A stretch of 64,000 nt of DNA, from NCBI GenBank assembly GCA_030148865.1, contig JASBSR010000024.1:1-64000 (forward strand). The letters run 5' to 3'. Positions within the stretch are counted from its first letter, which is position 1, and the number at the start of each line of letters is the position of its first letter. A program made the translations under genes and the position numbers. The notes under the pieces are model-generated. The model was given only the letters and a program-made list of their open reading frames with translations, was not told where the DNA came from and did not search any database. Shown here piece by piece: positions 1 through 8,890 of the stretch. This DNA is from Gammaproteobacteria bacterium. GTDB taxonomy: Bacteria; Pseudomonadota; Gammaproteobacteria; SZUA-229.

Positions 1-84
1 GACACCGTCCTTGCCAGTCAGGTCCTTGCCTTCACGCAGCGCCTTGAGTGCTGCGTCCGTATCAAAGTGAATATCTTTTTTCAT
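1..84 (-). CDS. IS256-family transposase, N-terminal 28 residues (cut by window edge)
   Basis: The reverse strand opens with ATG at 84 and stays open to the window edge. The 28 visible residues include the stretch LREGKDLTGKDGV, which is characteristic of the N-terminus of IS256-family (Mutator-like, DDE) transposases. A purine-rich Shine-Dalgarno-like AGAGATGA lies just upstream. The DDE catalytic residues are outside the window, so activity cannot be judged. The gene points away from the truncated restriction-enzyme-like gene at 139-552, whose start seems to have been lost to this insertion. Confidence 0.8.
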   Translation of the reverse strand, partial: MKKDIHFDTDAALKALREGKDLTGKDGV

Positions 85-110
85 GTATCATCTCTTTTGT
101 CTCAAGTTTA

Positions 111-140
111 AAGAAATGACACAGAATTCTGAACACTACC
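111..140. repeat. Probable terminal inverted repeat of the IS256-family element
   Basis: Read outward-in on the reverse strand, the sequence begins GGTAGTGTTCAGAATTCTGT. This resembles IS256-family ends and lies the expected short distance upstream of the transposase start. The exact outer boundary near 140 is inferred from where the neighbouring coding homology begins. The other inverted repeat is outside the window. Confidence 0.5.
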
Positions 141-552
141 ATCAAAATGCCACAAGGGTAATAGCCTGTCGTTCATATGTGTAAATAAATTCCCAGAAAT
201 GGATGTTGATAGAGACACCTATAAAACAATAACTCTTATTGATGCAATTTGGTTTGAAAAAGATTCAAATAAAATAACCTGCGCTTTCGAAGTAGAAAAA
301 AGCACGTCTATCTATTCAGGAATATTAAGGCTGATCGACCTTTATTATTCATTTCCAGATAATTCACCGTCTTTATACCTTGTTATACCCGATAAACGGG
401 AGAAGGAGGTAATCTTACAGCTTCAACGACCATCGATTAAAAATAGTGACATTGAAATCCACTATATCCTTTTCAGTGATCTAAGGAATGACTGTGATGC
501 AATTTGTAAGTTTGGTGAAGATAAAGATATCCTGAAAAAAATAGCAAACTAA
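139..552 (+). pseudogene. C-terminal fragment of a restriction-endonuclease-like protein, truncated by the IS element
   Basis: The frame is open from about 133 to the TAA at 550-552. The first ATG is at 199, but residues encoded before it (for example SLSFICVNKFPEM) look like the same protein. The fragment has LIDAIWF, then AFEVEKSTSIYSGILR and a conserved LYLVIPDKR stretch. This is the pattern seen in C-terminal domains of a group of restriction-endonuclease-like proteins. There is no Shine-Dalgarno before ATG 199. The 5' half is missing exactly where the IS256 end lies, so this is most likely an inactivated relic. The family assignment is from memory of the pattern. Base composition is more AT-rich than in neighbouring core genes, which fits a transferred gene. 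Confidence 0.55.
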
Positions 553-595
553 AATTGAACCACACAAGTGCCTTCGGCGGACGGATAAAAGCGCC

Positions 596-611
596 ACGAC
601 TTTTCAGTCGT
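596..611. other. Short perfect hairpin in the 553-722 intergenic stretch
   Basis: ACGACT-TTTC-AGTCGT forms a 6-bp perfect stem with a 4-base loop between the truncated gene and the convergent glutaredoxin gene. There is no clear T-run on either strand. It could be a weak terminator. Nothing else is recognisable in this 170-base gap. Confidence 0.3.
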
Positions 612-722
612 TGATAATAGTGCTAGAACAACAGCCAGGTCTTGCATTACCACATTATCGCGTTGTCTATACTCGTCAGGGCCGTCGCTAATCCGTAAAA
701 ACAGTAATGCCGCAAGCGCCGC

Positions 723-977
723 CTAGCCCATCAAATGGTCGAGCCTGTCTTCCATATGCAGCTCGGTGAGCTCGCTAAAACCACCGATCCATTCGCCATC
801 GATCAAAATCTGCGGCACGCTGCGGGCGCCGTTGGTTTTGGCGGTGAATTCGCGGCGCGCCGCCATATCCTGGTCGATACGGGCTGTTTCGTATGGAATT
901 CCCCATTTTTTTAGTAGGGTTTGGGTTTTATCACAGATCGGACAAATGCCGGTGCTGAACACTTTAACGCGCGCCAT
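723..977 (-). CDS. Glutaredoxin family protein (CPIC active site)
   Basis: 84-residue thiol-disulfide oxidoreductase with a single glutaredoxin fold. The redox motif CPIC is at residues 12-15 (classical glutaredoxins have CPYC). The cis-proline TVP-equivalent region reads RSVPQILIDGEWIGGF, which forms the glutathione groove. The start at MARVKVFSTG (977) has GGAG about eight bases upstream. A longer in-frame start at 1055 would add a non-homologous extension. It is divergent from the ferredoxin-reductase fusion at 1076 with about 100 bases between them. Cytosolic; it probably reduces mixed disulfides with glutathione, though the Ile in the motif makes the preferred substrate uncertain. Confidence 0.85.
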   Translation of the reverse strand: MARVKVFSTGICPICDKTQTLLKKWGIPYETARIDQDMAARREFTAKTNGARSVPQILIDGEWIGGFSELTELHMEDRLDHLMG

Positions 978-1075
978 AGAGTCTCCATATAAGGGGAATA
1001 CCATCAATAAAGGATTGTTTTCATTGCCGGTTAAATAGGCGAGAATGCATCTCACTCTGATTTGGGCAATTTTAC

Positions 1076-2122
1076 ATGAGTTTTAAAGTCAGCGTGCCCG
1101 GCAGCGGGCATGAATTTAGCATTGAAAACGATGAAAAAGTTCTGGATGCAGCGCTACGTCAGGGTGTGGGGCTGCCATACGGATGTCGTAATGGTGCTTG
1201 TGGCAAATGCGCGGGGGACCTGCTGGCCGGTGAGATCGAGTACGATAAAGAATTGCGCAGCCTGGCGAAGGACGCAGAAAAGCAGGGCAAGGCATTATTT
1301 TGTCAGGCACTGGCAAAATCGGATCTGAGTATTGCGGTGCGCGAAATATCAGCCGCCAGCGATATTGAACCGCGCATCATGCCCTGCCGGGTGGAAAGCA
1401 AGCAGCTGCTCAGCCACGATGTGATGCAAATTATGCTGAAATTACCCGAGCACGAACGCCTGCAATTTCTTGCCGGCCAGTACCTCGAATTTATTTTGAA
1501 AGATGGCAAGCGCCGCGCGTTTTCCATCGCCAATGCACCGCACGATGACAATTTGATCGAGTTGCAAATTCGGCATGTGCCCGACGGGCATTTTGGCGAT
1601 TATGTATTCGAAGGCATGAAACCCAAAACCATGCTGCGCATCGAAGCTCCATTGGGCAGTTATTATCTACGCGAAGACAGCGGTCGGCCGATCATTTTAA
1701 TGGGCGGTGGTACCGGCTTTGCTCCGCTCAACGGTATGCTGAAACATGCATTTCAGATTGGTTTGCAGCAGCCCATCCATTTATTCTGTGGCGTGCGCGC
1801 AAAACGCGATTTATACATGGACGACATTGCCAGCCGCTGGGCCGAGCAATACCAGAATTTTCAATACACACCGGTGCTGTCACAGCCCGCAGCCGAAGAT
1901 GGCTGGACCGGTAAAACCGGTTATGTGCACGCAGCAGTGGTCGCGGATTACCCCGAGCTCTCTGGTTACGATGTGTATATGAGTGGTCCGCCGCCGATGA
2001 TTAAGGCGGGCATGGAGCTATTTTATGCGCGTGGCCTGCCGCAGAGCCAGATTTATTCCGACTCGTTCGAATATTCGGACGATGCCTTGCTCGCCATGGG
2101 TATCACCAAGCCTGGATCATAG
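1076..2122 (+). CDS. 2Fe-2S ferredoxin/FAD-NAD(P)H reductase fusion (CDP-6-deoxyglucoseen reductase-like)
   Basis: 348 residues. An N-terminal plant-type ferredoxin domain has cluster cysteines C37, C42, C45 and C76. It is followed by an FAD-binding barrel (RAFSIANAP) and an NAD(P)H domain with GGGTGFAP and the C-terminal SGPPPMI motif. This domain order is that of CDP-6-deoxy-delta-3,4-glucoseen reductase-like proteins, which are common in gammaproteobacteria outside any sugar cluster. It should pass electrons from NAD(P)H through FAD to the iron-sulfur cluster and on to an unknown acceptor. No deoxysugar genes are nearby, so a role in CDP-sugar synthesis is unlikely. The MOSC gene follows 41 bases later on the same strand. 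Confidence 0.85.
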   Translation: MSFKVSVPGSGHEFSIENDEKVLDAALRQGVGLPYGCRNGACGKCAGDLLAGEIEYDKELRSLAKDAEKQGKALFCQALAKSDLSIAVREISAASDIEPRIMPCRVESKQLLSHDVMQIMLKLPEHERLQFLAGQYLEFILKDGKRRAFSIANAPHDDNLIELQIRHVPDGHFGDYVFEGMKPKTMLRIEAPLGSYYLREDSGRPIILMGGGTGFAPLNGMLKHAFQIGLQQPIHLFCGVRAKRDLYMDDIASRWAEQYQNFQYTPVLSQPAAEDGWTGKTGYVHAAVVADYPELSGYDVYMSGPPPMIKAGMELFYARGLPQSQIYSDSFEYSDDALLAMGITKPGS

Positions 2123-2163
2123 TCATGCCACATAGCGACTGGCAGTCACCGCCGTATTGATTC

Positions 2164-2652
2164 ATGAACAGCAACACCATCATAAACGACTTATTAAAAA
2201 TGCTGCCGCAGACTGGCAGCGTAGAATGGATTGGCCTGCGCCCGGCACGAAAAACAAATATGACTGTGGTGCAACAGGTCGAGCTGAATCACCAGGGTCT
2301 GGTGGGTGACCGCTATGCTGGTCGCAGCGACAAACGTGCAGTGACATTGATTCAGGCCGAGCATTTAATGACTATCGCCAGTCTGCTACACCGCGACCAG
2401 GTGAGCCCGGAAATGCTACGGCGCAACATCGTTGTCCGGGGTATTAATCTTCTCGCGTTTAAAAATAAACATTTTATGCTGGGCAGTGCTGAACTCGAAA
2501 TGACGGGTTTGTGCCACCCCTGCTCACGTATGGAAGACACTTTTGGTGCTGGCGGTTATAACGCAGTGCGTGGCCATGGCGGTATTACCGCCCGCGTTAT
2601 TGAACCGGGTGTGGTAAAGATGGGGGACAGGGTAAAACTTAAAAACCATTAA
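2164..2652 (+). CDS. MOSC domain protein
   Basis: 162 residues covering one MOSC (molybdenum cofactor sulfurase C-terminal) domain. The beta-rich core includes LVGDRYAGRSDKRAVTLIQ and the conserved cysteine in GLCHPCSRM. Stand-alone MOSC proteins such as YiiM-like enzymes bind the molybdenum cofactor and act in reduction of N-hydroxylated compounds or sulfur transfer. The neighbouring 2Fe-2S reductase on the same strand could be its electron donor, by analogy with YiiM-type systems, but this is an inference from proximity. The stop overlaps the convergent hemD stop by a few bases. Confidence 0.85.
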   Translation: MNSNTIINDLLKMLPQTGSVEWIGLRPARKTNMTVVQQVELNHQGLVGDRYAGRSDKRAVTLIQAEHLMTIASLLHRDQVSPEMLRRNIVVRGINLLAFKNKHFMLGSAELEMTGLCHPCSRMEDTFGAGGYNAVRGHGGITARVIEPGVVKMGDRVKLKNH

Positions 2653-3407
2653 CGCGTTTCAGCCCAGTGTATCAGGGCGTGCAACATAGCCTCATCACTG
2701 GCATTCTCCGCTCGGTGGATGTCACTAAAACCGAGTTGCGAGGCCAGACTGGCGGCCCGCTGCCCGGGAACAAATAGCGGCAGAGTCTTTAGTACCGCGA
2801 GGTCATCGCAGAGCAGCAACAAATGTTCGAGCCCCTGATTGCTGGTTATGCAAATGGCCTGCAGCTGTTTCAGGTCTGTGGTTTGTAGATGCACAACATC
2901 GGGCAGGCTGCGGCGGTAGATGTCGGCGTAATCAACCATAGCGCCCCGCCCTCGCAGACTGTCGGCGAGCAGGTCGCGACCGCCTTCGCCGCGAAAAATA
3001 ATAATGTTTTTACCGGTGACATGCTCGGTCTGCATGCTGGTGTGCGCGAGCAAGCCCTCGCTATCATGACTGTCTGCTGTGACAACAGCATGATAACCCT
3101 GTTGTTGCAATTCGTGCGCGGTACGACTGCCGATAGCCACCGGGGTAATAGTCTCGGGCAGCCTCGTGATGAGTGCTAACGTTGCTTCGACAGCGGTCGG
3201 GCTGATAAAAATTGCCATCTGATAGGCATCAAGTCTATCCAGTAACTGGTTGCGCCGGGTATGGTTCGTCGTGTTGGTGATCGTGATGACGGGATATCTG
3301 ACAGCTTTACCGCCCGCGCGCGTGACCATGCCGGCAAAATTAGCCGCGCGTTGTTGCGGCCGTGTCACCAGTACGCGTAGCTTGGCCAGCGGCGTCGGTT
3401 CAGACAT
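2649..3407 (-). CDS. hemD: Uroporphyrinogen-III synthase
   Basis: 252 residues of the HemD fold, which cyclises hydroxymethylbilane and inverts ring D in haem/sirohaem synthesis. Recognisable segments are LRVLVTRPQQRAANF at the N-terminus, FISPTAVEA in the middle, GEGGRDLLADSLRGRGA and the C-terminal ICITSNQGLEHL. The start MSEPTPLAK (3407) aligns best with the family. A longer start at 3452 exists, and neither has a good ribosome-binding site. In Pseudomonas-like genomes hemC sits directly upstream, between algR and hemD. Here only about 120 bases separate algR and hemD, so hemC is not at this locus. Confidence 0.88.
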   Translation of the reverse strand: MSEPTPLAKLRVLVTRPQQRAANFAGMVTRAGGKAVRYPVITITNTTNHTRRNQLLDRLDAYQMAIFISPTAVEATLALITRLPETITPVAIGSRTAHELQQQGYHAVVTADSHDSEGLLAHTSMQTEHVTGKNIIIFRGEGGRDLLADSLRGRGAMVDYADIYRRSLPDVVHLQTTDLKQLQAICITSNQGLEHLLLLCDDLAVLKTLPLFVPGQRAASLASQLGFSDIHRAENASDEAMLHALIHWAETR

Positions 3408-3526
3408 GCGCGCGGCCAGTCGTGGGTGTGAATCGTGCAGCCATGGCGGCATTGTAGTGAGTTTTAGTCACCAAATACCAGTGGCTTTCACTGCCACGCA
3501 AACCGCACAACAGTAAGCCATTCGGG

Positions 3527-4258
3527 TCAGGCGCGTTTACGCAGTCGTGAGCGTATATCGGGCAGGTGGCGGCGGCTGACTTCGAGCAGGTCTTCGACTT
3601 CAGTGAAGGTGATGCAGGCGTGGCCCTCCTTGTTTTTGGCCAGACCGTTGATACGATCAACTGCCACCAGCGCGTTGCGGTGAATCCGCAGAAAGCGGTT
3701 GGCGAATTCGGTTTCTAGCGATTTCAGCGCTTCCTCGATCAAATATTCGTGATCGGCGGTACGCAGAGTGACATATTTCTGGTCAGCCTTGAAATAGATA
3801 ATATCCTCAGCGGGCACCAGTTCCAGGGCGCCACGGGTTTTTACACAGATTTTACTGCGCGCGTTTTCATCGGTGCTGGTGCGCAGATTATTGAGCTGGG
3901 CGCGGGTGACGCGCTTTGCCGCTTCCAGGGCTTTATGCAATAAGTCCTGTTTGATGGGTTTTAGCAAATAATCCACCGCATGGCTCTCGAACGCGCTCAG
4001 CGCGTGGTCGTTATAGGCGGTGGTAAAAATAATGGCAGGCGGATTATCCAGACGATTGATATAGGAGGCGGCTTCCAGTCCATCCATGCCAGGCATACGA
4101 ATATCCATCAGTACCACATCGGGGTGGTTGAGCTGGGACTGCTTGAGGGCCTGTTCGCCGGTTTCGGCTTCACCGATCACCTTGCATTCCATGGTGCTTA
4201 ACATATGGCGCAGACGCTGGCGCGCTAGCTGTTCATCGTCGACAATCAAAACATTCAT
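3527..4258 (-). CDS. algR: LytTR-family response regulator (AlgR-like)
   Basis: 243 residues. The N-terminal receiver domain has the acidic pair D7-D8, phospho-acceptor D52 (VLMDIRMPGMDG) and the conserved lysine in LLKPI. A C-terminal LytTR DNA-binding domain starts near residue 140 (ICVKTRGALELVPAEDIIYF). It is translationally coupled to the sensor kinase upstream: the start overlaps the kinase stop by four bases (ATGA type). In Pseudomonas the orthologous pair controls alginate, type IV pili and virulence genes, but targets here are unknown. Position next to argH and hemD matches the conserved gammaproteobacterial locus. Confidence 0.88.
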   Translation of the reverse strand: MNVLIVDDEQLARQRLRHMLSTMECKVIGEAETGEQALKQSQLNHPDVVLMDIRMPGMDGLEAASYINRLDNPPAIIFTTAYNDHALSAFESHAVDYLLKPIKQDLLHKALEAAKRVTRAQLNNLRTSTDENARSKICVKTRGALELVPAEDIIYFKADQKYVTLRTADHEYLIEEALKSLETEFANRFLRIHRNALVAVDRINGLAKNKEGHACITFTEVEDLLEVSRRHLPDIRSRLRKRA

Positions 4259-5319
4259 AACTGATTACTCAGGGGTATCTTAAGAGTTACGGTATAGTCA
4301 GTTTTGGTCTCATTTGTGACGAACGCGGCATCCTCTCCGTATAACAGTGCCAGACGCCGGCGGATATTTTGTTGCGCCATCTGGTTACCGTGCTGACGGC
4401 CCTGAGCAGGCTCGGGTGCCAGCGGATTAGTCACTGTGAGTAACAATGACTGGTGGCGAGACTGAGCGCTGATTTTAATGCAGCCACCTCCCGCCAAAGG
4501 TTCGATACCATGATAAATAGCATTTTCTGCGAGAGGTTGCAGGCTTAGCGCCGGAATTTCTGTATCTTTTAGCGAATTATCGACATTCCAGTCCACCGTC
4601 AGGCGTTCCCCCAGACGCAGCGCCTCGATATTGAGGTAGCTCCGGGTCAGTTCCAGCTCTTCGCCCAGGCTGTGGCTATTTTTTTCACGCAGACTGGCGC
4701 GGAACAAATCCGAGAGATCTTCCACCGCTTTTTCGGCTTTATCGGGCATCAGGCCGATCAGGCTGGCGATGGTATTCATGCTGTTGAACAGGAAATGCGG
4801 CCGGATACGGGCGCGCAAGGCCTGAATTTCAGCCTCGGAATGGGCATTGAGATTGAGTTTCCACTGTTGCTGGATATAGAAAAAGCGCAGCACCAGCGCA
4901 TAAATCGCCGCGCTAATCAGCATGATTCGAACCAGAAAATGTTCGCCCAACGGTGAAGTTTCCGCATCCAGCTGCATCCATTGTTTTAGCTCGAGCAGAA
5001 TCAGACTAAAGCCCAGACTGACCAGCATCATCAGACAAAAACTGTAGACGATATTTTTGCGCCGTGGCAGGTGGTTCAGCCAGCCCCGGCTGCTGCACAG
5101 CAGGGCGGCATTGATCAGGCCCAGCCACTGCAGCATCATGGAAATAAAAGCCAGATAGTTCCAGAACTCATGCTGTGTCGAAGGAATCGCCATTGACAAC
5201 ACCAGCGCGAGCAGTTCCAGCACCAGAATCATCATAAAAATGACACGGACATCGCAAAAATTGGGCAGCAGTTCCACCGTTAATGCTTGCGCATGGCGCT
5301 GCGAGAGAGAGTTTTCCAT
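4255..5319 (-). CDS. algZ: Membrane sensor histidine kinase of the LytS/AlgZ (FimS) type
   Basis: 354 residues from the ATG at 5319. An upstream TTG at 5388 is possible, but the family usually begins near MENSLSQRH...LPNFCD. Four or more hydrophobic segments occupy roughly the first 140 residues. A His_kinase domain follows with [11 protein letters not shown] (phospho-acceptor histidine near residue 170) and a degenerate HATPase region ([13 protein letters not shown]) as in AlgZ/FimS. It pairs with the AlgR-like regulator by a four-base overlap. It is divergent from argH with about 107 bases between them, so the two promoters share that gap. Confidence 0.85.
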   Translation of the reverse strand: MENSLSQRHAQALTVELLPNFCDVRVIFMMILVLELLALVLSMAIPSTQHEFWNYLAFISMMLQWLGLINAALLCSSRGWLNHLPRRKNIVYSFCLMMLVSLGFSLILLELKQWMQLDAETSPLGEHFLVRIMLISAAIYALVLRFFYIQQQWKLNLNAHSEAEIQALRARIRPHFLFNSMNTIASLIGLMPDKAEKAVEDLSDLFRASLREKNSHSLGEELELTRSYLNIEALRLGERLTVDWNVDNSLKDTEIPALSLQPLAENAIYHGIEPLAGGGCIKISAQSRHQSLLLTVTNPLAPEPAQGRQHGNQMAQQNIRRRLALLYGEDAAFVTNETKTDYTVTLKIPLSNQL

Positions 5320-5426
5320 GCCTAAAAATAGTTCAGTGCAGGCGAAAAGCAAGCCAGAACAGACGGCATGCAGCAATAGAATCGGCAAAGCTTCTGATAT
5401 ACTCGTGCAGCACAGCCGAGACCACT

Positions 5427-6863
5427 ATGACTAAAGCGACAAAAAAATCCGGAACCAGAACCGCAAAGCCAAAACTCGCGCAGACCAATCAGGCCTGGGG
5501 CGGGCGGTTTACTGAAAAAACCGACGCCTTTGTCGAAACCTTCACCGCTTCGGTGGAATTCGATCAGCGTATGTATCAACAAGACATTACTGGTTCGCGT
5601 GCGCACGCGAATATGCTGGCAAAAATTGGCGTACTCTCCAGCAAAGATTTGAGTGCCATCTATCAGGGCCTTGATCAGATTGAGCAGGAAATCAGCAGCG
5701 GCAAATTCAAATGGTCGCACGCACGCGAAGATCTGCACATGAACATCGAAGCGCGACTCACCGAAATTATTGGTGATGCCGGCAAGCGTCTGCACACTGG
5801 GCGTTCGCGCAACGACCAGGTAGCGACCGACATCCGGCTTTATCTACGCGATCAGATTGACATTATTGTGCAGCAAATCGTGCATTTGCAAAGCGGTTTG
5901 CTCGATGTCGCCGAGCGCGAAGCCGATACTATCCTGCCCGGCTTTACCCATTTACAGGTGGCGCAACCGGTGACGTTTGGTCATCATCTGCTGGCCTGGT
6001 TTGAAATGCTGGTACGTGATGCTACGCGTTTGCAGGACTGTCGCGCGCGCCTGAATCAATGCCCACTGGGTGCCGCCGCGCTCGCTGGCACCACTTACCC
6101 GATCGATCGCAAAATGACAGCGACTGAGCTTGGCTTTGTGGCGCCCACAGCCAACTCGCTGGACTCGGTTAGTGACCGTGATTTTGCCATCGAGTTTTGC
6201 GCGGCGGCGGCGATTCTGATCACGCATCTCTCGCGCATGTCAGAGGAACTGATTATCTGGTCCTCGGCACAATTTGATTACATTGATCTACCGGATCGGT
6301 TTTGTACTGGCTCTTCGATCATGCCGCAGAAAAAAAATCCCGACGTCCCTGAGCTGGTGCGCGGCAAAACCGGGCGCGTCAACGGCAATCTGATTAGTTT
6401 ATTAACCCTGATGAAAGCCCAGCCACTGGCTTATAACAAGGATAATCAGGAAGACAAAGAGCCGCTGTTCGATACCATTGATACTGTGCAGGGGTGCTTG
6501 CGTGCCTTTGGTGACATGATTCCAGCGCTGCGCTGCAAACCCGACAAGATGTACGCTTCGGCACAACAGGGGTTTTCGACCGCGACTGATCTCGCCGATT
6601 ATCTGGTGCGCAAAGGCCTGGCGTTTCGGGATGCTCACGAAGTGGTGGGCAGGGCAGTGGCGTACGGAATTGAAACCCGGAAAGACCTGAGTGAGATGAG
6701 TCTCGCCGAGCTGCAAAAATTTTCCGGAAAAATCAGCGCCGACGTGACTAAAGCACTGACCCTCGAAGGCTCGGTCAGTGCGCGCAATCATATTGGTGGT
6801 ACGGCGCCGAAGCAGGTGCGTGCTGCAGTTAAACGCGCGCGGAAAAAACTCAGCTTGTCCTAA
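5427..6863 (+). CDS. argH: Argininosuccinate lyase
   Basis: 478 residues. It cleaves argininosuccinate to arginine and fumarate, the last arginine-biosynthesis step, in the cytosol as a homotetramer. The fumarase/aspartase superfamily signature [12 protein letters not shown] carries the catalytic serine loop. The substrate region [12 protein letters not shown] and the motif [13 protein letters not shown] are also clear. The start at MTKATKKSG (5427) is chosen because homology begins with [12 protein letters not shown] about 28 residues later. The upstream in-frame extension runs across the divergent kinase start and has no homology. The lysine-rich N-terminal tail is somewhat longer than usual. 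Confidence 0.95.
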   Translation: MTKATKKSGTRTAKPKLAQTNQAWGGRFTEKTDAFVETFTASVEFDQRMYQQDITGSRAHANMLAKIGVLSSKDLSAIYQGLDQIEQEISSGKFKWSHAREDLHMNIEARLTEIIGDAGKRLHTGRSRNDQVATDIRLYLRDQIDIIVQQIVHLQSGLLDVAEREADTILPGFTHLQVAQPVTFGHHLLAWFEMLVRDATRLQDCRARLNQCPLGAAALAGTTYPIDRKMTATELGFVAPTANSLDSVSDRDFAIEFCAAAAILITHLSRMSEELIIWSSAQFDYIDLPDRFCTGSSIMPQKKNPDVPELVRGKTGRVNGNLISLLTLMKAQPLAYNKDNQEDKEPLFDTIDTVQGCLRAFGDMIPALRCKPDKMYASAQQGFSTATDLADYLVRKGLAFRDAHEVVGRAVAYGIETRKDLSEMSLAELQKFSGKISADVTKALTLEGSVSARNHIGGTAPKQVRAAVKRARKKLSLS

Positions 6864-6901
6864 ATCAAAGCTGCTTGTCTAAGACAGACCATTTTGGCGA
6901 G

Positions 6902-7135
6902 TCATTGGTTTGTCCAGAGTGTGTGTTTATCCGCCCAGCGCAAGCACAACCAGTACCACAGCCCCATCGGTAGCAGCGTGGCGGCCCAGCTCCAGTCTGC
7001 AAAATACAATGAAGCCGGAATTGAAAGCGCTGAAATAAAAATCATCAGGTAAACCAGAATCTGTGCGCCTTTGCGCGTTTCTATATTCATCAGTCCGAGA
7101 AAAACCCAGAGGGGCATGTTATTGCTGCGTTGCAT
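6902..7135 (-). CDS. Small two-helix membrane protein, conserved hypothetical
   Basis: 77 residues with a short N-terminal stretch (MPLWVFLGLMNIETRKGA) and two predicted transmembrane helices, about residues 25-45 and 48-66. A charged, tryptophan-containing tail follows. The N-terminal motif looks like that of a small gammaproteobacterial inner-membrane family, but no function is known to me. It is convergent with argH (38 bases between stops) and lies downstream of the Hpt/DUF pair on the same strand. Confidence 0.6.
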   Translation of the reverse strand: MQRSNNMPLWVFLGLMNIETRKGAQILVYLMIFISALSIPASLYFADWSWAATLLPMGLWYWLCLRWADKHTLWTNQ

Positions 7136-7201
7136 GCGATTACATCTTCTATATAAATAATAAACTGAAATAAGTACCCGGCAGCCTTGCCCGGCCCGAT
7201 G

Positions 7202-7546
7202 TTATACGATTGAGTCCTGTTTTAAAAATTCGACGACTTCGGAAAACTGATGTTGCAAAAGCTGGTAAAGCTGTGTTGTGCCAGTGGTAGTCTGCTGGCG
7301 ACCTAGCTGTTCAATTTGTTCTGCCGTGTTCGCCAGTCCGAGTGCGCCGATGCTGCTGCACGAACTTTTGATCGAATGCGCAAGATTAAAAATGTCGTCA
7401 CAGTTCGCGGCTTCGATGGCATGGTCGAGTTGATCGATCTGGCCCGGCACATAACCGAGAAAGGCATCGATAACGTCTGAAAATATTTCACCCACGGTGG
7501 TTTTCATGGCTGAATAGGCCGCCGGATCGATGGCTGCTGCTTGCAT
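7202..7546 (-). CDS. Hpt (histidine phosphotransfer) domain protein
   Basis: 114 residues forming one four-helix Hpt bundle. The phospho-accepting histidine is H57 in the motif LAHSIKSSCSSIGA, followed by the usual GxxxL helix (ALGLANTAEQIEQ). Stand-alone Hpt proteins relay phosphate between a hybrid kinase and a response regulator. The partner cannot be deduced here, because the nearby AlgZ/AlgR pair does not need an Hpt. The start is two bases downstream of the stop of the preceding small gene, so the two are co-transcribed. Confidence 0.8.
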   Translation of the reverse strand: MQAAAIDPAAYSAMKTTVGEIFSDVIDAFLGYVPGQIDQLDHAIEAANCDDIFNLAHSIKSSCSSIGALGLANTAEQIEQLGRQQTTTGTTQLYQLLQHQFSEVVEFLKQDSIV

Positions 7547-7548
7547 GT

Positions 7549-7905
7549 TTACTTTCCGTAAAGACGTGAGCCCATATCTCCGACCAGCAGGGCTTCCGGA
7601 ACGCTGCGTTTAACCGCCGTGGTTAATTCAGTAAAGGTGCCGGGTTTATTTTTGAACGATACCCACAGGGTGTTGAGTTTCATGTCGAGATTGGCGAACA
7701 CCACGAGATCACTAAACGGTTTCAGCGCTTTATCCAGGTCGTTCAAAGTCTGTTTAATATAGTGTTCGGGTTTTTTGCCAAGTCGGGGGATGATCATTAA
7801 AAAGTCACTCAGGCGATTACCGTGCTCATCACGGGTGGGTGCGAGCTTCCATAAAGGCTCCGCGGGCGAGATGCCCATGCTCAGTGTAATGTCGGTGTCA
7901 GCCAT
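7549..7905 (-). CDS. Conserved hypothetical protein upstream of the Hpt gene
   Basis: 118 residues from ATG 7905, which has GAGATGG ten bases upstream; a longer start at 7950 is less likely. No signal peptide or membrane segment is visible. The protein has a central basic/aromatic segment (LIIPRLGKKPEHYIKQ-like) and a C-terminal MGSRLYGK tail. I do not recognise a named domain. Its tight spacing with the Hpt gene suggests a joint role in a phosphorelay, which is only an inference. Confidence 0.6.
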   Translation of the reverse strand: MADTDITLSMGISPAEPLWKLAPTRDEHGNRLSDFLMIIPRLGKKPEHYIKQTLNDLDKALKPFSDLVVFANLDMKLNTLWVSFKNKPGTFTELTTAVKRSVPEALLVGDMGSRLYGK

Positions 7906-7980
7906 AGCGATGCCATCTCGCGGTAAATGCTCTGGCTTCGATGATAGCACGTTGTGGCGACAGTACCATGTTCGTGCCGG

Positions 7981-8643
7981 TCAGACTGCCAGGCCGAGGC
8001 TAGAAAGTAACCAGCGACGAATATCGATGATTTCAGCCATGCAGACACTGTGCTCCATATCGTATTGTTGCCATTCAGGGGTGTAACCCGCAGCGGTGAG
8101 TCGTTGCCAGCTTTCGCGGCCGCGAGCTATGGGTACCACGTGATCCCTGGTGCCGTGACCGAAAAACAGCGCCAGCGTGTGGTCGGCGTCGAGTGACGCA
8201 CAAGCGGGTAGATACGCTGATAGCGCCATCACTCCACCCAGTGCAGGCGCACTGCGCCGCAGCCCACAGTGCAGCGCAATCACCCCGCCCTGCGAAAATC
8301 CGGCGAGCAGGATACGTCCAGCTGTCATCCCCTGCGCCAGTTGTTGTGCGATCAGCTCGTCGATGGCGGCACTGGAAGCCTCGATACCAGCACCATCTTC
8401 GCTGGCGATAATGTCACTGTTGCGAATATCGTACCAGCCCGGCATGCGGAAACCCTGATTGATCGTGATCGGGATCACCGGTGCCTGCGGAAAAATAAAT
8501 CGACAGCGCACACTGATGGGTAACCGCAGGTGTTCAATGATGGGTAAAAAGTCGTCGCCGCTAGCACCGAGACCGTGCAGCCAGATCACGCAGGTGTCGA
8601 CGGTTTCAGCCGTGTCGTGCTGAAGAAACTCAAGTTCTGTCAC
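7981..8643 (-). CDS. Carboxylesterase/phospholipase (alpha/beta hydrolase, acyl-protein-thioesterase type)
   Basis: 220 residues from GTG 8643, which has AGAAGAA nine bases upstream; another GTG at 8697 would add 18 residues. The catalytic triad is visible: serine in GFSQGG, aspartate in GTRDHVVP and histidine in MEHSVCM. HGLGASGDDF forms the oxyanion loop. Length and motifs match bacterial carboxylesterases such as Pseudomonas EstB and eukaryotic APT1. No signal peptide, so probably a cytosolic esterase of broad specificity. It is divergent from the small lipoprotein and lysA. Confidence 0.85.
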   Translation of the reverse strand: MTELEFLQHDTAETVDTCVIWLHGLGASGDDFLPIIEHLRLPISVRCRFIFPQAPVIPITINQGFRMPGWYDIRNSDIIASEDGAGIEASSAAIDELIAQQLAQGMTAGRILLAGFSQGGVIALHCGLRRSAPALGGVMALSAYLPACASLDADHTLALFFGHGTRDHVVPIARGRESWQRLTAAGYTPEWQQYDMEHSVCMAEIIDIRRWLLSSLGLAV

Positions 8644-8748
8644 GCTTATTTCTTCTGGATGGTTTTTATCAGAGCCGATTATTGCAATAATCCACACTGC
8701 AGTACAAAAAACATGAGGCGCGCCGTGACCACACTACAATTCAGAGCC

Positions 8749-8883
8749 ATGATCAGCACCTGCGCCCTGCTCGCAGTGTTGGCGCTCGCCGCCTGTGGCA
8801 AAACCGGCGCGCTGTATTTGCCCGACACCAATCCCCCGCCGGCAGCCAGTTCTGCGCCCGGTGAGACCAGTACCAGCGAGTAA
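8749..8883 (+). CDS. lptM: LptM (YifL)-like small lipoprotein
   Basis: 44 residues from ATG 8749. It has a short hydrophobic signal and lipobox LALAAC with the lipidated cysteine at 16, followed at once by GKTGALYLPDTN, the hallmark of the LptM/YifL family (CGxKGxLYLP). A longer start at 8713 would give an unusually long signal. LptM assists maturation of the LPS translocon LptD. The location directly before lysA-dapF is conserved in gammaproteobacteria. The gap to lysA is seven bases, so the genes are co-transcribed. Confidence 0.8.
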   Translation: MISTCALLAVLALAACGKTGALYLPDTNPPPAASSAPGETSTSE

Positions 8884-8890
8884 CCCGCGC

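Noticed and set aside
3453-3526. Possible remnant of hemC between algR and hemD
   Set aside because: The translated stretch has a faint resemblance to the HemC C-terminus but no diagnostic motif; too weak to call.
8644-8697. Longer GTG start for the carboxylesterase
   Set aside because: The added residues are not family-like and the GTG at 8643 has a better ribosome-binding site, though the longer form cannot be excluded.
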